A DNA stretch of 64,000 nt, taken from contig VMEE01000087.1 in NCBI GenBank assembly GCA_009910795.1, positions 1 to 64,000 on the forward strand. Reading direction: 5' to 3'. This document shows, in pieces, positions 26,073 to 37,341 of this stretch. The DNA comes from Dehalobacter sp. CP (GTDB taxonomy: Bacteria; Bacillota_B; Desulfitobacteriia; Desulfitobacteriales; Syntrophobotulaceae). Every line of letters starts with the position of its first letter. Position 1 is the first letter of the stretch. Both the position numbers and the translations under genes were made by a program. The notes beneath the pieces are model-generated. The model had not been told where the DNA came from and did no database searches. It saw only the letters and a program-made list of their open reading frames with translations.

Positions 26073-26714
26073 TTACTCCAACACGCTGAGAACATCGCTG
26101 AAAACCTGCTTAATTTCTTTATCCCCTTGAATTCTCTTGAGTAAGCCTTGGTTGTTATAATATGCAATCAGGGGTTCAGTCTGTGTATTATACACGTTCA
26201 GCCGGTTTTGTGCTGTTTCAAGTGTGTCATCGCTTCTCTGGTAGAGTGCACCACCGCACTTGTCACAAACGTCCTGTTGTTTCGGAGCGTTGAAGACAGT
26301 ATGGAAGGTTGCGCCGCACTGTTTGCAGACTCTTCTTCCGGTGAGCCTTTCCAAGAGATCCGCTTCGCCCAGTTCAATGTTGATAACTCCGTCCAGAGCA
26401 ATTTTCATGTCGCTTAAGATTTTCGCCAATGCATCCGCCTGGGCAGCCGTACGGGGAAACCCGTCCAGAAGGAAACCATTTTGACAATCAGCCTGAGCCA
26501 ATCTGTCGGCTACAATCCCAATCGTTACTTCATCCGGGACGAGGCCACCGGCATCCATGTATTCTTTGGCCTTCATTCCCAGGGCAGTCTGTTCCTTGAT
26601 TGCGGCTCTGAACATATCCCCAGTTGAAATATGGGGTATATGATAATGCTCAATGAGCAAATCGGCTTGTGTTCCTTTTCCTGCTCCAGGAGGACCCATG
26701 AGTATCATTCTCAT
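26073..26714 (-). CDS. adk: adenylate kinase
   Basis: A 213-residue long-form kinase interconverting ATP+AMP and 2 ADP. P-loop [10 protein letters not shown] (7-16), DGFPRT, and a lid with four Cys (CKQC...CDKC), the zinc form usual in Gram-positives. It starts 12 bases after secY. Confidence 0.97.
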   Translation of the reverse strand: MRMILMGPPGAGKGTQADLLIEHYHIPHISTGDMFRAAIKEQTALGMKAKEYMDAGGLVPDEVTIGIVADRLAQADCQNGFLLDGFPRTAAQADALAKILSDMKIALDGVINIELGEADLLERLTGRRVCKQCGATFHTVFNAPKQQDVCDKCGGALYQRSDDTLETAQNRLNVYNTQTEPLIAYYNNQGLLKRIQGDKEIKQVFSDVLSVLE

Positions 26715-26726
26715 CTTGATCGCCTC

Positions 26727-28016
26727 CTACTTTAAAAATCCTTGATAGTGACGCTGCATCAGCTGATTCTCCATCTGTTTCATCGTATCAAGAGCAACGC
26801 TGACCACAATCAGCAGGGATGTTCCACCTAAATAGATGTTATCTATTCCAGTAAATCCCATAATCAGACTGGGGAGAACAGCAATCAGTGCCAGGAATAT
26901 CCCACCTGCCAAAGTCACTCTGCTCAGGATTTTAAACAAATAATCTGAAGTCGGACGACCCGGACGAATTCCGGGAATAAAACCGCCGTACTTTTTAAGA
27001 TTATCCGCGACATCTACAGGATTAAATGTAATTCCTGTATAGAAATAGGTAAAGAAGATGATAAGCAATGCGTACATAATCAAGTATGGTATCGAATAGG
27101 CTGAACCGTTCATGGACAGCCATTTCTGAGCAAACAGCGCGAACCCTGAATTCTGAGGAAACCAGGTCGCGATAGTTGCCGGAAAGGCCATTAAGGAAAT
27201 ACCGAAGATAATCGGAATGACACCGGCTTGATTTACTTTTAATGGGATATGAGAGCTCTGTCCGCCGTATTGTTTGCGTCCGACAACTCTCTTAGCATAT
27301 TGGACCGGGATTCTTCTCTGGCCTTCCTGAATAAATACAACACCGGCAATAATCAGCGCTGCAATGACCACGATGCCCAGGATCGAGATCCAACCGATTT
27401 CCCCAACCTGCAGCAGGCTGACCAAATGCTTGATTGCATCCGGAATTCCAGCGACAATACCGGCAAAAATGATGAGCGAGATACCATTGCCAATGCCTTT
27501 TTCGGTGATCTGTTCGCCCAGCCACATCAGAAAAGCTGTACCTGCGGTCAGTACGATTGCAATCATCATGTAAATTGGAATCCTAAGCGACTCTTGAGGG
27601 ATCGTAAGCGCGCCTCTTAAGCCGATGGTCAGTCCAAAACCGTTGATGAAGCCAAGTACAACAGTACCATAGCGGGTATACTGAACAATCTTTTTTCTGC
27701 CCTGATCGCCCTCTTTCGATAGTCTTTCCAGATAAGGAATGACGACCGTTAAGAGCTGAATAATGATTGAGGCAGTGATATAGGGCATGATACTTAACGA
27801 GAAAACAGAGAAGCGTTTCAGGGAGCCACCAGAGAATGTGTTGAAGAAATCAAACAATCCTCCACTGCCCATCATGTTTTGAAGCACTTCACGATCCATA
27901 AACGGAATCGGGATGTGAGCCCCAATCCTAAAGATCAGAAGCATAAGCAAGGTGAACCCTATTTTCTTTCTAATGCTTGGAACTTTCCAGGCATCCTTCA
28001 GGGTTTCAAGTATCAA
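26727..28016 (-). CDS. secY: preprotein translocase subunit SecY
   Basis: A 429-residue channel protein with ten predicted membrane helices, starting about residue 18; the plug region SGGSLKRFSVF and the C-terminal cytoplasmic loop GFIPGIRPGRPT are present. It pairs with SecE (52903) and SecA. One base separates it from rplO. Confidence 0.97.
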   Translation of the reverse strand: MILETLKDAWKVPSIRKKIGFTLLMLLIFRIGAHIPIPFMDREVLQNMMGSGGLFDFFNTFSGGSLKRFSVFSLSIMPYITASIIIQLLTVVIPYLERLSKEGDQGRKKIVQYTRYGTVVLGFINGFGLTIGLRGALTIPQESLRIPIYMMIAIVLTAGTAFLMWLGEQITEKGIGNGISLIIFAGIVAGIPDAIKHLVSLLQVGEIGWISILGIVVIAALIIAGVVFIQEGQRRIPVQYAKRVVGRKQYGGQSSHIPLKVNQAGVIPIIFGISLMAFPATIATWFPQNSGFALFAQKWLSMNGSAYSIPYLIMYALLIIFFTYFYTGITFNPVDVADNLKKYGGFIPGIRPGRPTSDYLFKILSRVTLAGGIFLALIAVLPSLIMGFTGIDNIYLGGTSLLIVVSVALDTMKQMENQLMQRHYQGFLK

Positions 28017-28017
28017 T

Positions 28018-28461
28018 TTATTCCACCTCTACTTTTCCACCGGCAGCAGTAATCTTCTCTGCTGCTGTTTTGCTTACCTTATGAACTTTTACGGTTAATG
28101 ATTTGGTCAATTCCCCGTCTCCGAGTACTTTGACCCCATCCTTGACTTTATTGATGAGTCCAGTCTCAAATAAAGCTTCAATGGTAACTTCTTCACCATT
28201 TTCGAATCTTTCTTCAAGATCGGATACATTGATGACCTCATATTCTTTTCCAAAATTATTTGTAAAACCGCGTTTCGGAAGTCTGCGGGTAATGGGCATC
28301 TGGCCACCTTCAAATCCGGGACGGACACCACCGCCGGAACGGGCTTTCTGACCCTTGCTGCCACGGCCGGCTGTATTTCCAAGTCCCGAGCCGTTGCCTC
28401 TTCCAACACGTTTGCGTGATTTGGTCGAACCTTCTGCAGGTTTGAGTTCATGGAGTTTCAA
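28018..28461 (-). CDS. rplO: 50S ribosomal protein L15
   Basis: A 147-residue uL15. The start is the TTG at 28461 ([12 protein letters not shown]), eight bases after AAGGAGG; a GTG three codons earlier overlaps that site. Gly/Arg-rich N-terminal extension as usual. Only 38 bases separate it from rpsE, leaving no room for rpmD (uL30), which normally sits here. Confidence 0.96.
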   Translation of the reverse strand: MKLHELKPAEGSTKSRKRVGRGNGSGLGNTAGRGSKGQKARSGGGVRPGFEGGQMPITRRLPKRGFTNNFGKEYEVINVSDLEERFENGEEVTIEALFETGLINKVKDGVKVLGDGELTKSLTVKVHKVSKTAAEKITAAGGKVEVE

Positions 28462-28499
28462 TATGGACACCTCCTTACTTGGTGCTGCGATACATTATT

Positions 28500-28997
28500 T
28501 TAGAGTATTTCTTCCACTGCCTTGCCGCGGGCTTTGGCAACATCAACGTCGCGCTTCAGGGCCTTGAGGCCGGCCATCGTTGCATTGACAACATTATGAG
28601 CATTGGAAGATCCCAGTGATTTTGTGAGTATATCTTTAACCCCTGCTACTTCGAGTACTGCACGCACCGGACCACCGGCAATAACTCCGGTACCTTTGGC
28701 AGCGGGTTTCAGCAGAACCTCGCCGGCACCAAATTGGCCGAGAATCGGATGCGGGATCGATGTTCCTTTTAAAGGTACAGCAATCAGATTCTTCTTAGCA
28801 TCTTCTACGCCTTTACGAATAGCCTCCGGAACTTCGGTTGCTTTTCCGAGTCCTGCGCCGACAATACCATTGCCGTCGCCAACGACAACCAGAGCACTGA
28901 AGCTGAAACGTCTTCCGCCTTTAACAACTTTAGCAACACGGGCAATGTGTACAATTTTCTCGGTGAGCTCCAGTTTACTAGGATCGATATTTGACAA
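28500..28997 (-). CDS. rpsE: 30S ribosomal protein S5
   Basis: A 165-residue uS5 of the decoding-fidelity region, with the double-stranded RNA-binding N-terminal domain ([18 protein letters not shown]) and C-terminal domain ([14 protein letters not shown]). It follows rplR by 24 bases. Confidence 0.97.
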   Translation of the reverse strand: MSNIDPSKLELTEKIVHIARVAKVVKGGRRFSFSALVVVGDGNGIVGAGLGKATEVPEAIRKGVEDAKKNLIAVPLKGTSIPHPILGQFGAGEVLLKPAAKGTGVIAGGPVRAVLEVAGVKDILTKSLGSSNAHNVVNATMAGLKALKRDVDVAKARGKAVEEIL

Positions 28998-29021
28998 TGA
29001 TTTTCCCTCCTTTTCTAAAGA

Positions 29022-29390
29022 TTAGAAGTCAAGTCCTGCTTCTCTGGCGGCTTCGGCCAAAGCTGCGACTCTGCCGTGATATAGACTGCCGCCGCGGTCA
29101 TAGACCACTTTGGTAATTCCTTTATCCAGCGCATTTTTCGCAATGAGCTCGCCAACTTTTTTAGCTCCCTCAATGTTTCCTCCAGACAGCTCTGCTGCTT
29201 TAAACGCAGCATCAAGAGAAGAAGCTGCAGCCAGGGTAATTCCAAGGTCATCGTTAATAACCTGGGCATAAATATGGTTCAAGCTTCTAAATACCGCCAT
29301 ACGCGGTCTTTCGGCTGTGCCCTGGATTCTTTTGCGGACACTTTTATGCTTCTGTTTCAGAATTTGTCTGCGGTCACTTTTTTTAATCAA
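29022..29390 (-). CDS. rplR: 50S ribosomal protein L18
   Basis: A 122-residue uL18 that binds 5S rRNA with L5. Basic N-terminus, [18 protein letters not shown] and the C-terminal [15 protein letters not shown] segments are typical. Confidence 0.97.
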   Translation of the reverse strand: MIKKSDRRQILKQKHKSVRKRIQGTAERPRMAVFRSLNHIYAQVINDDLGITLAAASSLDAAFKAAELSGGNIEGAKKVGELIAKNALDKGITKVVYDRGGSLYHGRVAALAEAAREAGLDF

Positions 29391-29433
29391 GCTCTTTCAT
29401 CCTTTCTACGCGGCAAGAGATTTTGCCCTTACC

Positions 29434-29976
29434 TTATTTCTTACCGCCGGTTTTACCTTCCTTGCGGCGGATGACTTCTTTTTCGTATTTAATCCCTTTA
29501 CCTTTATACGGTTCCGGTTCACGTTGCTTACGAACATCTGCAGCAAAATTACCGACTTGTTCCTTATCAATTCCTTTAATGATCACCTTGTTCGGTGCAG
29601 GAACTTCAATTTCAATCCCTTCATAGGGTTCCATTTCAACCGGATGAGATTTGCCGACAGTAAGCACAAGTTTTTTACCCGAAAGAGCAGCACGATAGCC
29701 TACTCCAACAAGATCCAAATTTTTGCTAAACCCGTTCGATACACCTTCCACCATATTGGCAAGAAGGGTGCGGGTCAGTCCGTGAAGCGAACGGTAGAAA
29801 GGTTCGTCGTTGGGACGGGTAACGCTGATTGTATTTTCTTCTACTTGAATAGCTATTTCAGGCCGGAATTCTCTGGTAAGCATTCCTTTAGGGCCTTTAA
29901 CGGTAACGACCTGACCTTCTTGTTTAACTTCCACCCCGCCTGGAATGGTGATTGCTTTTCTACCAATTCGAGACAT
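29434..29976 (-). CDS. rplF: 50S ribosomal protein L6
   Basis: A 180-residue uL6 near the factor-binding centre, with [16 protein letters not shown] at the start and the signature [11 protein letters not shown] at the end. Confidence 0.97.
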   Translation of the reverse strand: MSRIGRKAITIPGGVEVKQEGQVVTVKGPKGMLTREFRPEIAIQVEENTISVTRPNDEPFYRSLHGLTRTLLANMVEGVSNGFSKNLDLVGVGYRAALSGKKLVLTVGKSHPVEMEPYEGIEIEVPAPNKVIIKGIDKEQVGNFAADVRKQREPEPYKGKGIKYEKEVIRRKEGKTGGKK

Positions 29977-29994
29977 ATTCTACACCTCCATCCT

Positions 29995-30396
29995 TTACCA
30001 AATATAGCAGATAACTTCTCCACCCAAGCCTTCATTGCGTGCCTGTCTGTCAGGCATGATGCCTTTGGAGGTAGATATCACAGCAACGCCCAAACCTCCT
30101 AAAACCTTAGGAATCTGGTCTTTTTTCGCATAAACTCTTAAGCCAGGACGGCTGATACGTTTCAAGCCGGTAATGACTCTTTCCCGGTTAGGGCCGTACT
30201 TGAGGTATAATCTCAAGACCCCCTGTTTATTGTCATCAATATATTCAAAATCCTTGATAAAGCCTTCCTGTTTCAGCAGTTCGGCCAGAGCCTTCTTGAT
30301 ACTTGAAGCAGGAATTTCTACTTTATCGTGGTAAACCATCCCGGCATTCCGGATCCGTGTCAGGAAATCGGCAATAGGATCTGATGTTGTTGACAC
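29995..30396 (-). CDS. rpsH: 30S ribosomal protein S8
   Basis: A 133-residue uS8, central-domain 16S binder and (in some bacteria) translational repressor of the spc operon. [14 protein letters not shown] at the start and [13 protein letters not shown] near the end are diagnostic. Confidence 0.97.
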   Translation of the reverse strand: MSTTSDPIADFLTRIRNAGMVYHDKVEIPASSIKKALAELLKQEGFIKDFEYIDDNKQGVLRLYLKYGPNRERVITGLKRISRPGLRVYAKKDQIPKVLGGLGVAVISTSKGIMPDRQARNEGLGGEVICYIW

Positions 30397-30424
30397 TTTT
30401 ATTTCCCCCTTTCTCCAATAATGC

Positions 30425-30604
30425 TTACCAACTAGCCTTCGTTACACCAGGCAGTTCGCCTTTATAAGCCAGTTCTCTGAAGCATATCCTGCATATTCCA
30501 AATTTCCTCATATAAGCATGCGGGCGGCCACATATTTTGCAGCGGTTATGCACACGTACAGAATATTTTGGTTGGTGACGAACAATCATTGACGTCTTGG
30601 CCAT
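30425..30604 (-). CDS. rpsN: 30S ribosomal protein S14, zinc type
   Basis: A 59-residue uS14 read directly: starts [16 protein letters not shown] and ends [11 protein letters not shown]. Two CxxC pairs (CKIC at 22-25, CRIC at 38-41) mark the zinc-binding short form. It is two residues shorter than the usual 61. It lies between rplE and rpsH, as expected. Confidence 0.95.
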   Translation of the reverse strand: MAKTSMIVRHQPKYSVRVHNRCKICGRPHAYMRKFGICRICFRELAYKGELPGVTKASW

Positions 30605-30624
30605 ATCTTAAGCCTCCTTCATAT

Positions 30625-31164
30625 CTAGTCCTTAAACGGCATTCTGAATGCTTTAAGCAGTTCTTTTGCTTCTTCATCCGTATTGGCCGTTGTTACAAAG
30701 ACGATATCCATACCTCTGATTTTATCAATCTTGTCAAAGTTAATTTCCGGGAAAATGAGCTGTTCTTTGATGCCGAGAGTATAATTGCCTCTGCCGTCAA
30801 AAGCCTTGGCGGATACTCCCTGGAAATCTCTGACACGAGGAAGCGCTACGTTCAGCAGCCTGTCAACAAACTCATACATCCGGTCACCTCTTAAAGTAAC
30901 CTTCACGCCAATCGGCATGCCTGCACGAAGCTTAAATGCTGCAATCGACTTCTTTGCCCGTGTTACGATCGGTTTTTGACCTGTGATCGTCATGAGATCA
31001 TCTACAGCGGAATCAATGGCTTTCGGATTTTGAATGGCTTCTCCCAAACCTATATTGATAACCACTTTTTCCAAGCGCGGTGTTTGCATAATATTCTTAT
31101 AATCGAACTTTTTCTGCAGAGCCGGGGTTATCTCATTTTTATAATAATCTCTTAAGCGAGCCAC
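30625..31164 (-). CDS. rplE: 50S ribosomal protein L5
   Basis: A 179-residue uL5 binding 5S rRNA and bridging to S13. [20 protein letters not shown] and the C-terminal [15 protein letters not shown] are family features. Confidence 0.97.
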   Translation of the reverse strand: MARLRDYYKNEITPALQKKFDYKNIMQTPRLEKVVINIGLGEAIQNPKAIDSAVDDLMTITGQKPIVTRAKKSIAAFKLRAGMPIGVKVTLRGDRMYEFVDRLLNVALPRVRDFQGVSAKAFDGRGNYTLGIKEQLIFPEINFDKIDKIRGMDIVFVTTANTDEEAKELLKAFRMPFKD

Positions 31165-31185
31165 CAGAGTACCTCCCTTCCAGAA

Positions 31186-31530
31186 TTACTTCTTATTTTC
31201 TTCCGGCAAATTGTGTCCGCAATTCTTGCAGACTCTCACTTTACCTTCTCCAGTAATCTTAACACTCTTCCTGGTGACAGAATTACATTCTGCACAAAAC
31301 AGCATCACATTGGAGCTGTGAATCGGAGCTTCTTTATCGACGATTCCACCTTGGGGCATATCTTTGGTCGGCTTCTGATGTTTCTTTACAACGTTGACCT
31401 TCTCGACCACAACTCTGCCCTTCTGAGTTAGAACTTCAAGAACCTTGCCTTTTTTCCCGGCATCCTTGCCGGATATCACCATGACCATATCGCCTTTTCT
31501 GACGTTTACTTTTGTTTTTTCGGCGGACAT
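31186..31530 (-). CDS. rplX: 50S ribosomal protein L24
   Basis: A 114-residue uL24 with a KOW motif (KGDMVMVISGKDAGKKGKVL). The C-terminus has an extra CAEC...CKNCG zinc-ribbon-like Cys set, a variation seen in part of the clostridial lineage. Confidence 0.96.
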   Translation of the reverse strand: MSAEKTKVNVRKGDMVMVISGKDAGKKGKVLEVLTQKGRVVVEKVNVVKKHQKPTKDMPQGGIVDKEAPIHSSNVMLFCAECNSVTRKSVKITGEGKVRVCKNCGHNLPEENKK

Positions 31531-31557
31531 TATAACTTCACCTCCGTCCGGTTTTTT

Positions 31558-31926
31558 CTATAGTACTTCCGGTGCCAGCGAAACGATTTTCATGTAATCC
31601 TTTTCTCTGAGTTCACGGGCAACGGGTCCAAAAATACGCGTTCCTTTCGGACTCTTGTCATCTTTGATAATAACTGCCGCATTTTCGGAGAATCGGATAT
31701 ATGAACCGTCTGGTCTTTTAATTTCTTTGGTAGTACGGACAACAACAGCTTTGACAACATCACCTTTTTTGACAACGCCGCCTGGTGTTGCTTCTTTAAC
31801 CGCAGCAACGATGATATCACCAATTGATGCGTAACGACGTTTAGAACCACCCAACACACGGATACATAAAAGTTTTTTTGCTCCGGTATTATCTCCCACT
31901 TTAAGGGTTGATTCAGCCTGAATCAT
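31558..31926 (-). CDS. rplN: 50S ribosomal protein L14
   Basis: A 122-residue uL14 at the subunit interface, full length, beginning [18 protein letters not shown] and ending IVSLAPEVL. Confidence 0.97.
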   Translation of the reverse strand: MIQAESTLKVGDNTGAKKLLCIRVLGGSKRRYASIGDIIVAAVKEATPGGVVKKGDVVKAVVVRTTKEIKRPDGSYIRFSENAAVIIKDDKSPKGTRIFGPVARELREKDYMKIVSLAPEVL

Positions 31927-31968
31927 TGGGCGGAACCTCCTTTCTTAGCAGCTTGATATTTCCTCGGC

Positions 31969-32229
31969 TTAGAGAATAACCGCTTTTTCAACAACTTTGA
32001 CCAGTCTCCAGTTTTTTTCCTTGCTTAACGGTCTGGTCTCCATAATCAGGACGGTATCCCCTAGTCTAGCCTCGTTATTCTCATCATGCGCCTTATATTT
32101 TTTGGTAACCTTTACTGTTTTATGATAGATTGGATGTTTTTTTCTGGTTTCAATTGCCACAACAATCGTTTTATCCATTTTATCGCTGACAACTTTGCCA
32201 TATTGCGTTTTGCGCATTGTTCTTTCCAA
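31969..32229 (-). CDS. rpsQ: 30S ribosomal protein S17
   Basis: An 86-residue uS17 (OB fold). The start is the TTG at 32229, eight bases after AAAGGAGG, giving [20 protein letters not shown]; a longer upstream open frame overlaps rpmC and lacks a site. KTIVVAIE and HPIYHKT are conserved. Confidence 0.95.
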   Translation of the reverse strand: MERTMRKTQYGKVVSDKMDKTIVVAIETRKKHPIYHKTVKVTKKYKAHDENNEARLGDTVLIMETRPLSKEKNWRLVKVVEKAVIL

Positions 32230-32251
32230 TGTTTTTGCCTCCTTTCCTACC

Positions 32252-32452
32252 TTAAGCACGTTTGAGCTCGCGCTCACGGAGAATGGTTTTGCCTCTCGCG
32301 ATCCCTTTACGGACCTCTTTGATCCGCATCGGGTTATCAAGTTGTCCGGTAGCTAATTGGAAACGCAAATTGAATAATTCCGTTTTGAGCCCGTCAATCT
32401 GTTTCAGGAGCTCTTCATCGGTCATATCGGGAAAATTCTTATTCTTCGCCAT
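32252..32452 (-). CDS. rpmC: 50S ribosomal protein L29
   Basis: A 66-residue uL29 near the exit tunnel. ATG 32452 follows GGAGG; the gene begins inside the last 14 bases of rplP, so translation is coupled. [13 protein letters not shown] is the family signature. Confidence 0.95.
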   Translation of the reverse strand: MAKNKNFPDMTDEELLKQIDGLKTELFNLRFQLATGQLDNPMRIKEVRKGIARGKTILRERELKRA

Positions 32453-32891
32453 CTGCGCCACCTCCAACCTGTTCTTCAGCCTGATCCTCTTTACGGACAA
32501 ACTTACATTTAATCGGAAGTTTATGTGCTGCGAGCCTTAACGCTTCACGGGCAACTTCCTCAGAAACACCGGCGAGTTCAAACATGACTCTGTTGGGTTT
32601 GATAACAGCAATCCAGTATTCCGGAGTACCTTTACCACTACCCATTCTGGTCTCAGCCGGTTTTGCAGTGATCGGCCTGTCAGGAAAGATATTAATCCAT
32701 ACTTTACCGCCACGCTTAATGTAACGGGTCATTGCAATACGAGCTGCCTCAATCTGCCGGTTAGTAACCCAGGCATTCTCGAGTGCCATAAGTCCATATT
32801 CACCGTAAACGACTTTAGTACCTCTCTGAGCCTTTCCTTTAAGGCTCGGACGATGTTGTTTACGATGCTTTACTCTGGTTGGTACTAACAT
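32439..32891 (-). CDS. rplP: 50S ribosomal protein L16
   Basis: A 150-residue uL16 near the peptidyl transferase centre, starting [19 protein letters not shown] (AGGAGG eight bases before). The C-terminus carries an acidic Gly/Glu tail of about ten residues beyond the usual end, which overlaps rpmC. Confidence 0.96.
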   Translation of the reverse strand: MLVPTRVKHRKQHRPSLKGKAQRGTKVVYGEYGLMALENAWVTNRQIEAARIAMTRYIKRGGKVWINIFPDRPITAKPAETRMGSGKGTPEYWIAVIKPNRVMFELAGVSEEVAREALRLAAHKLPIKCKFVRKEDQAEEQVGGGADGEE

Positions 32892-32892
32892 T

Positions 32893-33552
32893 TTATAATC
32901 CTCCTTCCTCCTGAACGGACTTCTTGGTCGGAAGAACTTCTCCACGGTAAATCCATACTTTTACGCCGATTTTGCCATACGTTGTATTGGCTTCGGAAAA
33001 TCCATAGTCAATATCTGCACGCAGCGTATGAAGAGGAACTTTTCCCTCGTTATACCATTCTGTACGGGCAATTTCAGCTCCACCCAGACGTCCGCTGCAT
33101 GAAATCTTGATCCCTTGAGCACCTGCACGCATGGTGCGGCCTACGGTCTGTTTCATCGCTCTCCGGAAGGAAATACGTTTTTCAAGCTGCTGAGCGACAC
33201 TATCAGCCACCAGCTTGGCATCCAATTCAGGCTTTTTAATTTCAACAATATTAACTGCAACCTGTTTGCCGGTCATCGTTTCTAATGCCTTGCGCAGGTT
33301 CTCAACTTCAGCGCCGCCGCGGCCAATTACGATCCCGGGTTTTGCAGCATGAACAGATACTTTGACCCGATTTGCAGCGCGCTCTATTTCAACTTTAGGA
33401 ACTCCGGCTTGTTGGAGTTTGTCGGTTACAAATTTACGGATTTTTAAGTCTTCGTGGAGGAGCTCCCTGTAGTTCTTATCAGCATACCAGCGGCCTTCCC
33501 ACGAACGGATAATGCCAATACGAAGACCTTTGGGGTTAACTTTTTGACCCAT
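32893..33552 (-). CDS. rpsC: 30S ribosomal protein S3
   Basis: A 219-residue uS3 with the KH domain ([16 protein letters not shown]) and C-terminal domain lining the mRNA entry. ATG 33552 ([13 protein letters not shown]) follows GAAGGAGG; the extra upstream codons belong to the end of rplV in another frame. Confidence 0.97.
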   Translation of the reverse strand: MGQKVNPKGLRIGIIRSWEGRWYADKNYRELLHEDLKIRKFVTDKLQQAGVPKVEIERAANRVKVSVHAAKPGIVIGRGGAEVENLRKALETMTGKQVAVNIVEIKKPELDAKLVADSVAQQLEKRISFRRAMKQTVGRTMRAGAQGIKISCSGRLGGAEIARTEWYNEGKVPLHTLRADIDYGFSEANTTYGKIGVKVWIYRGEVLPTKKSVQEEGGL

Positions 33553-33559
33553 GCTTTGC

Positions 33560-33901
33560 CTATTCCTCCTTCTTATCCCCGACGACAACGGTAATGTGAC
33601 TGGTCCGTTTGCGGATCCTGTCAGCTCTTCCCTGCGCCCGGGGCATGATACGCTTTAAGGTTGGTCCTTGATCAACGAATACTTTGGTAACATACAGATC
33701 ATCCGGACTCATTTCCAGGTTGTGTTCCGCGTTTGCTACTGCTGACTTCAGCACCTTGCCAACCGGTTCAGCAGATATATTCGGCGTAAATTTCAAGATC
33801 GCCATCGCTTCTTCAACTTTCTTACCGCGAATCAGATCTACAACCAGGCGCACCTTGCGAGGAGAGATACGGATAAATTTAGCAACTGCTTTTGTTTCCA
33901 T
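33560..33901 (-). CDS. rplV: 50S ribosomal protein L22
   Basis: A 113-residue uL22, tunnel constriction protein. [20 protein letters not shown] at the start and the beta hairpin [15 protein letters not shown] (macrolide-resistance hot spot, wild-type in look) are present. Confidence 0.97.
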   Translation of the reverse strand: METKAVAKFIRISPRKVRLVVDLIRGKKVEEAMAILKFTPNISAEPVGKVLKSAVANAEHNLEMSPDDLYVTKVFVDQGPTLKRIMPRAQGRADRIRKRTSHITVVVGDKKEE

Positions 33902-33921
33902 TTTTCTTTACCTCCTCTCAA

Positions 33922-34203
33922 CTAGCGTAAGCCGCTCGATTTTTCACTTCCGGCATGTCCTTTGAAAGTCCGGGTCAGTGCAAACTCACCAAGTTTATGC
34001 CCAACCATATCTTCTGTAATATAAACAGGTACATGCTTGCGTCCGTCATGGACGGCAATCGTATGACCAATCATCTGCGGGAAAATGGTGGATCGTCTGG
34101 ACCAAGTCTTCAATACTCTCTTCTCGCCGTTTTTATTCATATCTTCCACCCGTTCTAACAAACGAGCGCTGACATAAGGTCCCTTTTTTAGAGATCTGCC
34201 CAT
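33922..34203 (-). CDS. rpsS: 30S ribosomal protein S19
   Basis: A 93-residue uS19 of the head, with [10 protein letters not shown] and the conserved [16 protein letters not shown]. Confidence 0.97.
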   Translation of the reverse strand: MGRSLKKGPYVSARLLERVEDMNKNGEKRVLKTWSRRSTIFPQMIGHTIAVHDGRKHVPVYITEDMVGHKLGEFALTRTFKGHAGSEKSSGLR

Positions 34204-34221
34204 TATGAGGTCTCCTTTCGC

Positions 34222-35052
34222 TTACTTCTTATCTCTACGCTTGACAATAAACTTATTGCTTTGGTTCTTCTTTTTCCTGGTCTTGGCGCCAAGGGCGGGT
34301 TTACCCCAAGGAGTAACAGGATTACGTCCAATCGGGTTACGTCCTTCACCACCGCCGTGGGGGTGATCACACGGGTTCATGACTGAACCGCGGACTGTCG
34401 GACGAATCCCAAGCCAACGGGATCTTCCGGCTTTACCGATCGTCACGTTTTCATAATCCAAGTTCCCGACCTGGCCAATCGTGGCCCGGCACTCGATATG
34501 AATCATTCTCATTTCTCCCGACGGGAGTCTGAGCGTTGCATAACTGCCTTCTTTGGCCATCAACTGAGCTGATCCACCGGCCGAACGAACTAACTGGCCG
34601 CCTTTGCCGGGTTTCATCTCAATATTATGAATCAGTGTTCCAACCGGGATATTCTTGAGCTTTAACGTATTGCCGACTTTAATATCAGCCTGTTCGCCGC
34701 TTACAATTTCCTGGCCCACCTTAAGTCCATTGGGAGCAATAATGTAACTTTTAAAGCCGTCAGCATAGTTCAGAAGAGCGATGTTAGCAGAACGGTTCGG
34801 ATCATATTCAATGCTAGCAACCTTGGCAGGAACGCCATCTTTGATTCTTTTAAAATCTATCAGACGATAACGTCTCTTATGACCGCCGCCTTGATGACGG
34901 ACTGTCAAACGTCCTGTATTATTCCTTCCAGCCTTCTTGCGCAGGGGAGCGATAAGGGAACGTTCAGGCTCATTCCTGGTAATCTCATCGAAATTCAGTA
35001 CAGTCATCTGTCTGCGTCCCGGAGATGTTGGTTTGTACGATCTAATTGGCAT
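34222..35052 (-). CDS. rplB: 50S ribosomal protein L2
   Basis: A 276-residue uL2, needed for peptidyl transfer. The C-terminal loop [20 protein letters not shown] holds the conserved His. AAAGGAGG precedes ATG. Confidence 0.98.
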   Translation of the reverse strand: MPIRSYKPTSPGRRQMTVLNFDEITRNEPERSLIAPLRKKAGRNNTGRLTVRHQGGGHKRRYRLIDFKRIKDGVPAKVASIEYDPNRSANIALLNYADGFKSYIIAPNGLKVGQEIVSGEQADIKVGNTLKLKNIPVGTLIHNIEMKPGKGGQLVRSAGGSAQLMAKEGSYATLRLPSGEMRMIHIECRATIGQVGNLDYENVTIGKAGRSRWLGIRPTVRGSVMNPCDHPHGGGEGRNPIGRNPVTPWGKPALGAKTRKKKNQSNKFIVKRRDKK

Positions 35053-35078
35053 TTTTTTCTACCTCCTTTGCCTTAAAA

Positions 35079-35366
35079 CTACAGACCTGCAAATCCTTCA
35101 ATTTTGTCGCCGGCCTTCAGGGTTACGATAGCTTTCTTCCTTGTAGGTGTCATGCCCGAATAACGGCCCTGGCGTTTTTCTTTTCCTTTAACCTTCATGG
35201 TGCGAACGTCATCAACTTTAACTTTGAACATTTTCTCTACAGCTGATTTGATTTCAATCTTATTCGCTGCAGTGCTAACCCAGAAGGAGTATTTGTTTTC
35301 CTCTACCAATCCGACCGATTTTTCAGAAATGACCGGTCGAATCAATACGTCACGAGCATCACGCAT
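35079..35366 (-). CDS. rplW: 50S ribosomal protein L23
   Basis: A 95-residue uL23 at the tunnel exit, docking site for trigger factor and [14 protein letters not shown] is the signature. It overlaps rplD by eight bases. Confidence 0.97.
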   Translation of the reverse strand: MRDARDVLIRPVISEKSVGLVEENKYSFWVSTAANKIEIKSAVEKMFKVKVDDVRTMKVKGKEKRQGRYSGMTPTRKKAIVTLKAGDKIEGFAGL

Positions 35367-35991
35367 TGCTCAGCACCTCCTCAGTCCTCATCACAGCCGC
35401 CTTGGTAAATACCACAAAATCATATTTTAAAAGATCTATAACATTTAAGGCATCCGCTCTTGAGGTAAGCACTCCCTGAATGTTGCGTGCAGAGACCAGA
35501 ACGTTATTATCGTCATTGTTCTCGACAACGAGAAGCGCTTTTTTATCAATTTTCAGAGCTTCCAGAAGTTTAACCATTTCTTTAGTTTTTGGCTGCTCAA
35601 ATCTGATTTGATCAACTACAATCAGATTGTTGTCAATCACTTTGCTGGAAAGTGCCGAGCACAGAGCCAGTCTCTTCACTTTCTTAGGAAGCTTTTTACT
35701 ATAGTCTCTCGGTTTTGGTCCAAAGACGATGCCGCCGCCTCTCCAGAGCGGTGAACGGATTGTGCCGGCTCTGGCCCGACCTGTTCCTTTCTGTTTCCAA
35801 GGCTTGCGACCGCCGCCTCTAACTTCGCTCCGACCTAATGTAGAATGGGTGCCGACTCTGGCGTTGGCCAGCTGGGCTACAACAGCGGAATGCATAACAT
35901 GAGTATTGGGCTTTATTCCAAATATCGTTTCATTTAATTCCATTTCTCCAACCGGAGATCCTTGCATATTTACAACCTGTACCTTAGGCAT
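35359..35991 (-). CDS. rplD: 50S ribosomal protein L4
   Basis: A 210-residue uL4 with the tunnel-reaching loop [27 protein letters not shown] precedes ATG 35991. Whether it represses its own operon here is not known. Confidence 0.97.
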   Translation of the reverse strand: MPKVQVVNMQGSPVGEMELNETIFGIKPNTHVMHSAVVAQLANARVGTHSTLGRSEVRGGGRKPWKQKGTGRARAGTIRSPLWRGGGIVFGPKPRDYSKKLPKKVKRLALCSALSSKVIDNNLIVVDQIRFEQPKTKEMVKLLEALKIDKKALLVVENNDDNNVLVSARNIQGVLTSRADALNVIDLLKYDFVVFTKAAVMRTEEVLSNA

Positions 35992-36015
35992 TGCTTTTTC
36001 CTCCTTTCTTACGGA

Positions 36016-36645
36016 TTATTTCGCTTTAACCGATTTTTTCAGTATCAGCAGGCTTTTTTTAGCACCAGGTACGCATCCTCGAATAAGGATGTAGTTTTTA
36101 TCAGTATCAACCCTTACAACTTCAAGGTTTTGAACCGTAACTCTTTCTCCGCCCATCCGTCCAGGTAAATTTCTTCCCTTGAAAACACGAGCCGGCCCTT
36201 TCGCGCCCATGGAACCTGTACGATGATGATATTTTGATCCATGACCCATGGGTCCGCGGCGGGATCCATGACGCTTATGCATACCAGCAAAGCCCTTACC
36301 CTTGGAAGTCCCAACTACATCAATTTTGTCCCCGACTGCAAAGACATCCGCTTTGATTTCCTGACCAACTTCATAGGAATCTGCTTCAGCAGTTCTGAAT
36401 TCCTTGATAAAGCGCATGAATTTGACACCGGATTTCTTGAAATGACCTTTTTCAGGCTTGTTTGCCAGATTTTCTCTTTTTTCATCAAATCCAACCTGAA
36501 TTGCGTTATAACCGTCTGAAGCTTCAGTTTTTTTCTGCAGGACATAACAAGGACCAGCCTGAACAACAGTTACCGGAATCACTTTTCCGTCTTCTGCAAA
36601 AATTTGGGTCATACCCACTTTTTTACCCAGAATTCCTCTAGACAC
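36016..36645 (-). CDS. rplC: 50S ribosomal protein L3
   Basis: A 209-residue uL3 beginning at GTG 36645 ([16 protein letters not shown]), seven bases after AGGAGG. Signature [19 protein letters not shown] is present. A 180-base gap to rpsJ is longer than usual. Confidence 0.96.
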   Translation of the reverse strand: MSRGILGKKVGMTQIFAEDGKVIPVTVVQAGPCYVLQKKTEASDGYNAIQVGFDEKRENLANKPEKGHFKKSGVKFMRFIKEFRTAEADSYEVGQEIKADVFAVGDKIDVVGTSKGKGFAGMHKRHGSRRGPMGHGSKYHHRTGSMGAKGPARVFKGRNLPGRMGGERVTVQNLEVVRVDTDKNYILIRGCVPGAKKSLLILKKSVKAK

Positions 36646-36825
36646 GACGCCACCTCCTGTACACTTTGAAGTGCACCGTCTGAAACGGGGCACGAGAGTG
36701 TAATCAATTAATATATTATATGCGTTTAGCAACACTTACCCCCAAAGGTGTTCCACACCTCCGGGTGTTTCGTGTCACAAACATATCTATTTTACCACAT
36801 ATTCTAGAAAAACGCCAGACTTTAA
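36646..36825 (-). promoter_or_regulatory. rpsJ-rplC spacer with possible internal promoter and hairpins
   Basis: In most S10 operons rpsJ and rplC are close; here 180 bases intervene. On the minus strand are short pairing stretches (AACACC/GGTGT types around 36740-36775) and a TATAAT at about 36716-36721 without a good -35. It may be an attenuator or a second start for the S10 operon. Confidence 0.4.
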
Positions 36826-37131
36826 TTATAATTTAATTTCGATATCTACACCGGAAGGCAGATCCAGTCTCATCAGTGCATCCACTGTTTTCGAGGTAGG
36901 ATCAATGATATCGATCAATCTCTTGTGCGTTCTCATTTCAAACTGTTCGCGAGAATCCTTGTTGACATGCGGAGAACGTAAAATAGTGTAAATACTCTTT
37001 TCTGTCGGAAGGGGTATTGGCCCATTAACGCTCGCACCGGTTCTTTTCGCGGTATCAACAATTCTTTCTGCCGACTGATCAAGCGTTTTGTGGTCAAAGG
37101 CCTTCAGCCGAATTCTAATCTTTTGGTTCAT
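36826..37131 (-). CDS. rpsJ: 30S ribosomal protein S10
   Basis: A 101-residue uS10 (NusE), also part of the antitermination complex. [18 protein letters not shown] and [10 protein letters not shown] are diagnostic. Confidence 0.97.
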   Translation of the reverse strand: MNQKIRIRLKAFDHKTLDQSAERIVDTAKRTGASVNGPIPLPTEKSIYTILRSPHVNKDSREQFEMRTHKRLIDIIDPTSKTVDALMRLDLPSGVDIEIKL

Positions 37132-37290
37132 TTCTTTACCTCCTAAATAGTTCGCCTGTTATACAGGACTATTGGCGCAAAAATTCCCTGCCTTACGGCG
37201 GAGTCACCGAAGACAGCAACCTTTTGCGTAGAGAGCATCCTCGCTCCTTGGCATCCTTGGCACTCGACATCAGCTCATCCGTGAGCGTCA

Positions 37291-37324
37291 GGGAAGCTGC
37301 GCAGACAATCTCCGGCAGCTTCCC
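37291..37324 (-). repeat. hairpin downstream of tuf
   Basis: GGGAAGCTGC and GCAGCTTCCC form a perfect 10-pair stem with a 14-base loop right after the tuf stop. No U run follows on the minus strand, so full termination is unlikely; it may stabilise the tuf transcript or partly terminate it. Confidence 0.5.
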
Positions 37325-37341
37325 TTGATATCAACAGCTAA

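Noticed and set aside
29317..30102. 261-codon plus-strand open frame over rplR, rplF and rpsH
   Set aside because: Phe-rich mirror frame of conserved genes, no start signal.
37132..37341. Rho-independent terminator after tuf
   Set aside because: The 10-bp hairpin is real but has no U run on the minus strand, so I list it as a hairpin only.
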